A stretch of 64,000 nucleotides of DNA, from assembly GCA_027924585.1 (NCBI GenBank), contig BSBM01000440.1, positions 12,555,501 to 12,619,500 on the forward strand, read 5' to 3'. Shown in pieces: positions 59,876 through 64,000 of the stretch (position 1 is the first letter of the stretch; each line of letters begins with the position of its first letter). This DNA is from Larix kaempferi. Its lineage: Eukaryota; Streptophyta; Pinopsida; Pinales; Pinaceae. The notes under the pieces were generated by a model. The model was not told where the DNA came from, made no database searches, and saw only the letters and a program-made list of their open reading frames with translations. A program made the position numbers and the translations under genes.

Positions 59876-62800
59876 ATGCCGAAAGCCGGTAAGAAGAAGG
59901 CTAAGATGACAGAAAAGAAGCCTGCGCCACTTAAAACTGAGACCTCACTCCAGGATACTAGGTGCACCACTGGTGTTCCTCCAGAAATCAGATGGGGTGA
60001 CATTTACAGAATGATCCGGGATCAAGAGATCCCGGATATGTTGCTAGAAGAAGGACCAATTTATCTCAATATCATAGCCTCAGGCATAACTAGAGCCGCT
60101 ACCCGCCCTGAGGTGTTCCCCTGTGCTGAAGTGATCATATGGATACTCCAGCATGCCGATGCTGAAGGGAGAGTGATAAATGACAATGGGAAAGTGGCCA
60201 TTGCCTCATTTCAACCTGCATATCTTGCGGCAGCCTACAAATTTCCCCGTGTCCAACAATCTCTGACTGATGAATGGCTGAGCCAGATGAACAAAGTCAA
60301 GATGGCCAAGAAGCTACTAATGGCAGGCAAACATTTGAGAAAGAAAGGAAATGATGAATATGACGTACAGAATCTGAGACCTCCTTTCAGATTGATCGCC
60401 TTGATGTTGTGCAGAATCTTCGGCATGCCCGATGGCACCGTGTATAAGATTCAGTGGTTCCCTATTATCCACTTCGTGGCATTTAAGGGAACTGTGTTCG
60501 ACTGGTCCACTCTCCTGTCAGATAGTCTGGCCTCAATGATAGTAGCTACAAGGGGAGGACTAGCCTTGAAGAAGGCAGAATTTTTTATGTCCTCATATCT
60601 GATTGATTGTATTTTGGCCAAGATGGACTTCCCCAAATTGGGCTGCACATGGGATAAGGCCACCACCTCGTTCTATATCGCTTTCAAGATGTTGTGGGAT
60701 CATAATTACAAGCCCAGCTACAAACTCATCTGTGAGGGGTTCATCATGCCCCTATATGAGAAGTTATTCAAGGAGGAGCCCAACTGCCTGTCAGAGAACG
60801 CTGTGGAAGTCCTTGAGGATTACGGGGATTTTTACTTTTCAGAGCAAGGAACCTACCTTAGAATGTTTGGAGGGACTAATCCCCCATACATTTTTCCGCA
60901 GTATGCCACAGACTATGTGGTCCTCAAGGAAGTAGTAAGACAAATCTTCCTGGATGGAATTGGAGCAATGCTCCACAAACAGCATAAGGCTTCCTTTCCC
61001 CCTCTACCTTTCTGCATAGGTGCTTACAAGTTCTTGGGGGTTGCCTCGGCCAATGAATTTGTTCAAGAGCTGAAAGCCTTCCACTTCGGTGAGGTAATCT
61101 TCCACAGGAATGATAGAAAGGGAAGAGTTGCTGAGCACTGTAAGGAGATTTATGCTCACTTCGAGTACTCTCACTATCCCGATGCTGAGGAGGAGGCATT
61201 CAGAGGCATCAGCAACATGACTGAGCTACGGGTCTGTCGCCAAGGCACTGGAGCAAGCTCTAGCTCAACCAAGGTCCAGAAGACCAGCCAGCAGAAGGAG
61301 AAAGAAGTTGAGGATGCCCGAGCTCAGGCGGAGCTCAGATTAAGGGAGGAAGCCAGACTGCAGCGGGAAGCTGAGGAAGCCAGGTGGCAGCATGAAGCTG
61401 AAATGGTGAGAAAGCAGCAGGAAGCTGAAGTGGCAAGATAGCAACAAGAAGCTGAAAATGAAAGCCTGCGGAAAGAGGATGAGGAAGCCCAGAAGCAGAA
61501 AGAAGCTGAAGCTGAGCAAGCTGAGGCAGACAGGAAGGCGGAAGAAGAGTTGAAAGCAAGGGAAGATTCCCAAGCAAGTGGATCCGGTGTCCAAGACATG
61601 GAAATAGACACATCTCTAGTAGGTGGCTCTGGTACCCAAAATTTGGGAGCAGATCCAGCTCAGGAAGTCCGGACCCCACCTGCTGAAGAAGACATAGACA
61701 TCATAAACCGCCCAATTGTCCCGTACACGCCATCGGGAAAACATACAGTGTCCAGGTGGAATGAGTTTCTCTATGACAAGAAAAGGAAAGCAATGGTCCT
61801 CAAATCAGAAGAGAGGATCAAAAGTCCCTTCCACGAGGACATCATTACCCACCGAGAGGTCACTATAATGAAGAACACAGATCAAGATCCCTTTGCGATG
61901 GCATCCGCAGCTGTAGAAACAACAAAAGCCTCGTTGGATAATGTAGGGGTCATAGTTAGAGAAAATGTTTTGACAAAGAAGAGAGCTCGTTCGCTACAAT
62001 AGACTGTGGCTAATTAGCAAGCCCACAGGGATCTGGTGGTGAACAAGTATAATTGCTTGTACGTCGAGCATAAGGAGTTGTCAAGCAAGTATAGCCAGCT
62101 GGAGGAAGAAAAGGACCAGCTAACGCTCCAAATGATGATTGTGGAAGCAAAGAAGAATGGAGCGGAGGATAAAGCATCCCAGCTAGAAGCGGACAAGCGG
62201 GAATTAGCTGAGAAGTTAGAGCAGGCTGAGGGTAGAAAAATGGACATGTCCCCCTTCCATGAGCTGTCCTGCAGCATCCTGAGGCAAACGCATGAAACTC
62301 AGGGGCTAATCACTAATGAAGTTTGCAGGCTCAAGGCCATGGTGGTCAGGCTGAAAGAGATTAATACGGAGGCACATAGGCTCAAAGCCAAGCATACCCA
62401 TGTCAAGGAAAATATCATGAGCCAGATAAAATGGCGAGAAGGGAAGGGGGATTTCCCCGCACATCTCCCATGTAAGTCTGTGGAGGGTTTTTATGAAGAT
62501 GTGGCCCTTTTGGACTTTTGCAGAAACTGTGGCAGCAAGTTGATAGCCAGTGAGCAAGGAGCAAGGGATAAGATCAACGGTCTGTATCAAAGAATCCTGG
62601 AAGTGCATGACAGGTGCAAATTGAATTTCCCACAATCCCTTGATGACTTCCCGGATTCCGAACACCGCTTGGCGGAGCTAAAGGAAGAACTAGGCATCCA
62701 AACTGAATATGTTAAGAAAATTGATGTCCTAGAAATTGATGACCTCCAACATTATATTGGAATGTCATCAGTCCATAGCCACTTGCTCAAAGAAGTGCAT

Positions 62801-63109
62801 CAAGCGGCAGTAGTAGAAGTTCAAGGCATCGGAGCAGAGCTTAGGAAGAATGTGACTTCCCAGAAAATCCTATTCCCTGCTGCAGCAAACATAGTCATAA
62901 AGGACACGAGCATATGGTATAATTACATAGCAGAGGAGGAGAAGAAAGTTGTAGCAGTAGCAGGAGCATCAGCAGATCCAGAATCTTCTCTCCCGGCAGC
63001 CACTCCAGCAACCACAGTGGGCTCAATTCCCCCTTCTTCCCAGGCAGCAGCAGCAACATCAATTGACTTGGGCGATCCTCTCCCAACTGAAGCCCACGCA
63101 CAAGAGTGA
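59876..63109 (+). pseudogene. LTR-borne accessory ORF, right copy (1,077 codons, three stops)
   Basis: Same 3,234-bp frame as the left copy and the longest uninterrupted piece (521 residues from the ATG at 59876). Stops are TAG 61439 (left copy ATG), TAG 62000 (left CAG) and TAG 62015 (left GAG). None coincides with a stop in the left copy, and there is no indel between the copies over the whole frame. Many of the differences are amino-acid changes (roughly fifteen in the first 157 residues by eye), so no strong selection has acted since insertion. Domains are as described for the left copy. Confidence 0.87.
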
Positions 63110-63421
63110 CAGCACGATATTAGAACATTATTTCTGCTATGTGTATTTTGTTAAACTTTCAAATGTATAAAGCGTGAGCTATGGGACAGCTGGCCATTCT
63201 TTTGTTAAATATTTTGTAAAAGAAAAGAATCACAATTTTGTCTATTATAGGAGAGAAAATTCTGTAGATGACAAGTGGAAGATGCTAGGTGGCAGCCCAA
63301 AGGGCAGATTTGTAACTATAAATAGAAGTTAGGAAAGATTAGGAAGGACTTTTGGGAGGGAATGAAATTTTGGAAACCTTAACGAGCTATCTTGTATCAT
63401 TTCTGTAAAATCGAATTTTCT

Positions 63422-63427
63422 AATAAA
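63422..63427 (+). terminator. poly(A) signal after the ORF, right copy
   Basis: AATAAA, in the same context as 49152-49157. Confidence 0.45.
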
Positions 63428-64000
63428 AGCCACGGGAGATGGACGTTTTGCATGGGAATGTTGGACGGATGTATGTTGGACTGTTCGAATGACTTCTGTA
63501 CTGTAATGTGAGATCATTCTTACTATCTGAACTATTTCTTTGTATTAATGATTCTTGCTCCTTCCTGTGCATACGATTTTCCCTATTTTGGTGAACAATG
63601 AATGCGTTTCCTATTAAATCAGGAGCTATCTGTTGATATCTTTACCATTGCTGTAGAGTTCTCTTTTAGATTAAATGGCTAACTGTTCTTTCTTCAATAT
63701 AACTCATATAGCTCATTGTTCATGCCTTTAATTTGCTCCTTGCAGGGATCTTTAAATTTAATTTCAGTTTGTTTACGTTTAGATCTGTTTATTCGTTCTT
63801 TCCATTTAGATTAGATATTTTTGCTTCTTTCTCTGTTTCACGAGCAATAGATGTGTTTTACATTAAACTAGAAGCTATCTTCTAAGATCCTTTTATCTGG
63901 ATGTAGCTTTACCTGTAAGAATTGACAGCTATCTATTCTTTCTTTATGTTATCTGTTATAGCTCATTGCTCATCCTTTAAACGTGTTCTCTGCAAGGATA

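Larger units (their letters stand above)
42898..64000 (+). mobile_element. Ty3 element with 7.1-kb ORF-bearing LTRs (right LTR cut by window end)
   Basis: Two direct repeats (42898-50003 and 57194 to beyond 64000) flank a 7.19-kb interior with a tRNA-Asn primer site and gag-protease-RNase H-RT-RNase H-integrase. Both repeats start TGTTGCA(G/A)CAACTT followed by a C run. The left junction interrupts a zinc knuckle of the older minus-strand Ty3 element, giving the order of insertion. Corresponding positions differ by 14,296 at the LTR start and 14,270 from the ORF on, so only small indels separate the copies. About 270 bp of the right LTR should lie past the window. The candidate target copy on the left is CTTGT (42893-42897). 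Confidence 0.9.
57194..64000 (+). repeat. 3' LTR (first 6.8 kb) with internal gene
   Basis: Aligns with 42898-49730 over its whole visible length with a few per cent substitutions by eye and small indels. Same order of contents as the left LTR. Confidence 0.9.

Noticed and set aside
42898-64000. Segmental duplication rather than LTRs
   Set aside because: The first repeat is followed by a tRNA-Asn primer site and gag-pol, and the second directly follows the pol region, which is the arrangement of LTRs. Both repeats begin at the same TGTTGCA.
1-64000. Host protein-coding, tRNA or rRNA genes
   Set aside because: None found with recognisable domains or structure; the only exon-like series (11.8-16.6 kb) resembles transposon protein and is broken.

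Overview
The window is retrotransposon-derived nuclear DNA from a large plant genome. Every recognisable coding remnant is of Ty3/gypsy or Ty1/copia type with plant features: primer sites for plant initiator tRNA-Met and tRNA-Asn, an archaeal/plant-type RNase H beside RT, and Tat-like zinc knuckles. I found no convincing intact host gene, rRNA, tRNA or CRISPR. The very long LTRs and the style of the accessory ORFs suggest a gymnosperm or similar giant plant genome; that is inference.

Layout. 1-4313: a minus-strand Ty3 element carrying only gag and protease between LTRs; the left LTR is cut by the window start. 4314-9498: a decayed minus-strand copia element with its 5' LTR (8855-9498). 9499-17026: AT-rich spacer, an array of short dyad hairpins, and a 4.4-copy tandem array (period about 739 bp) of modules resembling a domain of Ptta/En/Spm-type plant transposon proteins. 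17027-24628 and 26671-33205: two related units, each a head of hairpins and G-boxes, a broken ORF of about 1,090-1,250 codons, and an AT-rich tail; I read them as solo giant LTRs. The first is split by a 1.3-kb solo LTR at 21503-22803. 24639-25370 is a partial third head. 33206-42897: a minus-strand Ty3 element (gag, protease, RT, RNase H, integrase) whose probable 3' LTR also holds a coiled-coil accessory ORF. 42898-64000: a plus-strand Ty3 element inserted into the gag of that element, with LTRs of about 7.1 kb and a gag-pol of 2,032 codons at 50040-56133. The right LTR runs off the window.

Main point. Both 7.1-kb LTRs hold, at exactly corresponding positions, a 3,234-bp reading frame (45606-48839 and 59876-63109). 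The left copy has four in-frame stops and the right copy three; none is shared and there is no indel. The element that inserted therefore carried an uninterrupted frame of 1,077 residues inside its LTR. The two solo-LTR-like units at 17-25 kb and 26.7-33.2 kb carry diverged homologues. The LTR gene has a G-box and TATA box upstream and a poly(A) signal downstream, and a second TATA box lies just before the primer-binding site. This suggests a U3-borne gene expressed separately from gag-pol. Its function is unknown to me.

A second point concerns the pol of the same element. A plant-type RNase H with intact catalytic residues lies upstream of RT, while the ordinary RNase H downstream of RT has lost all three expected acidic catalytic positions.
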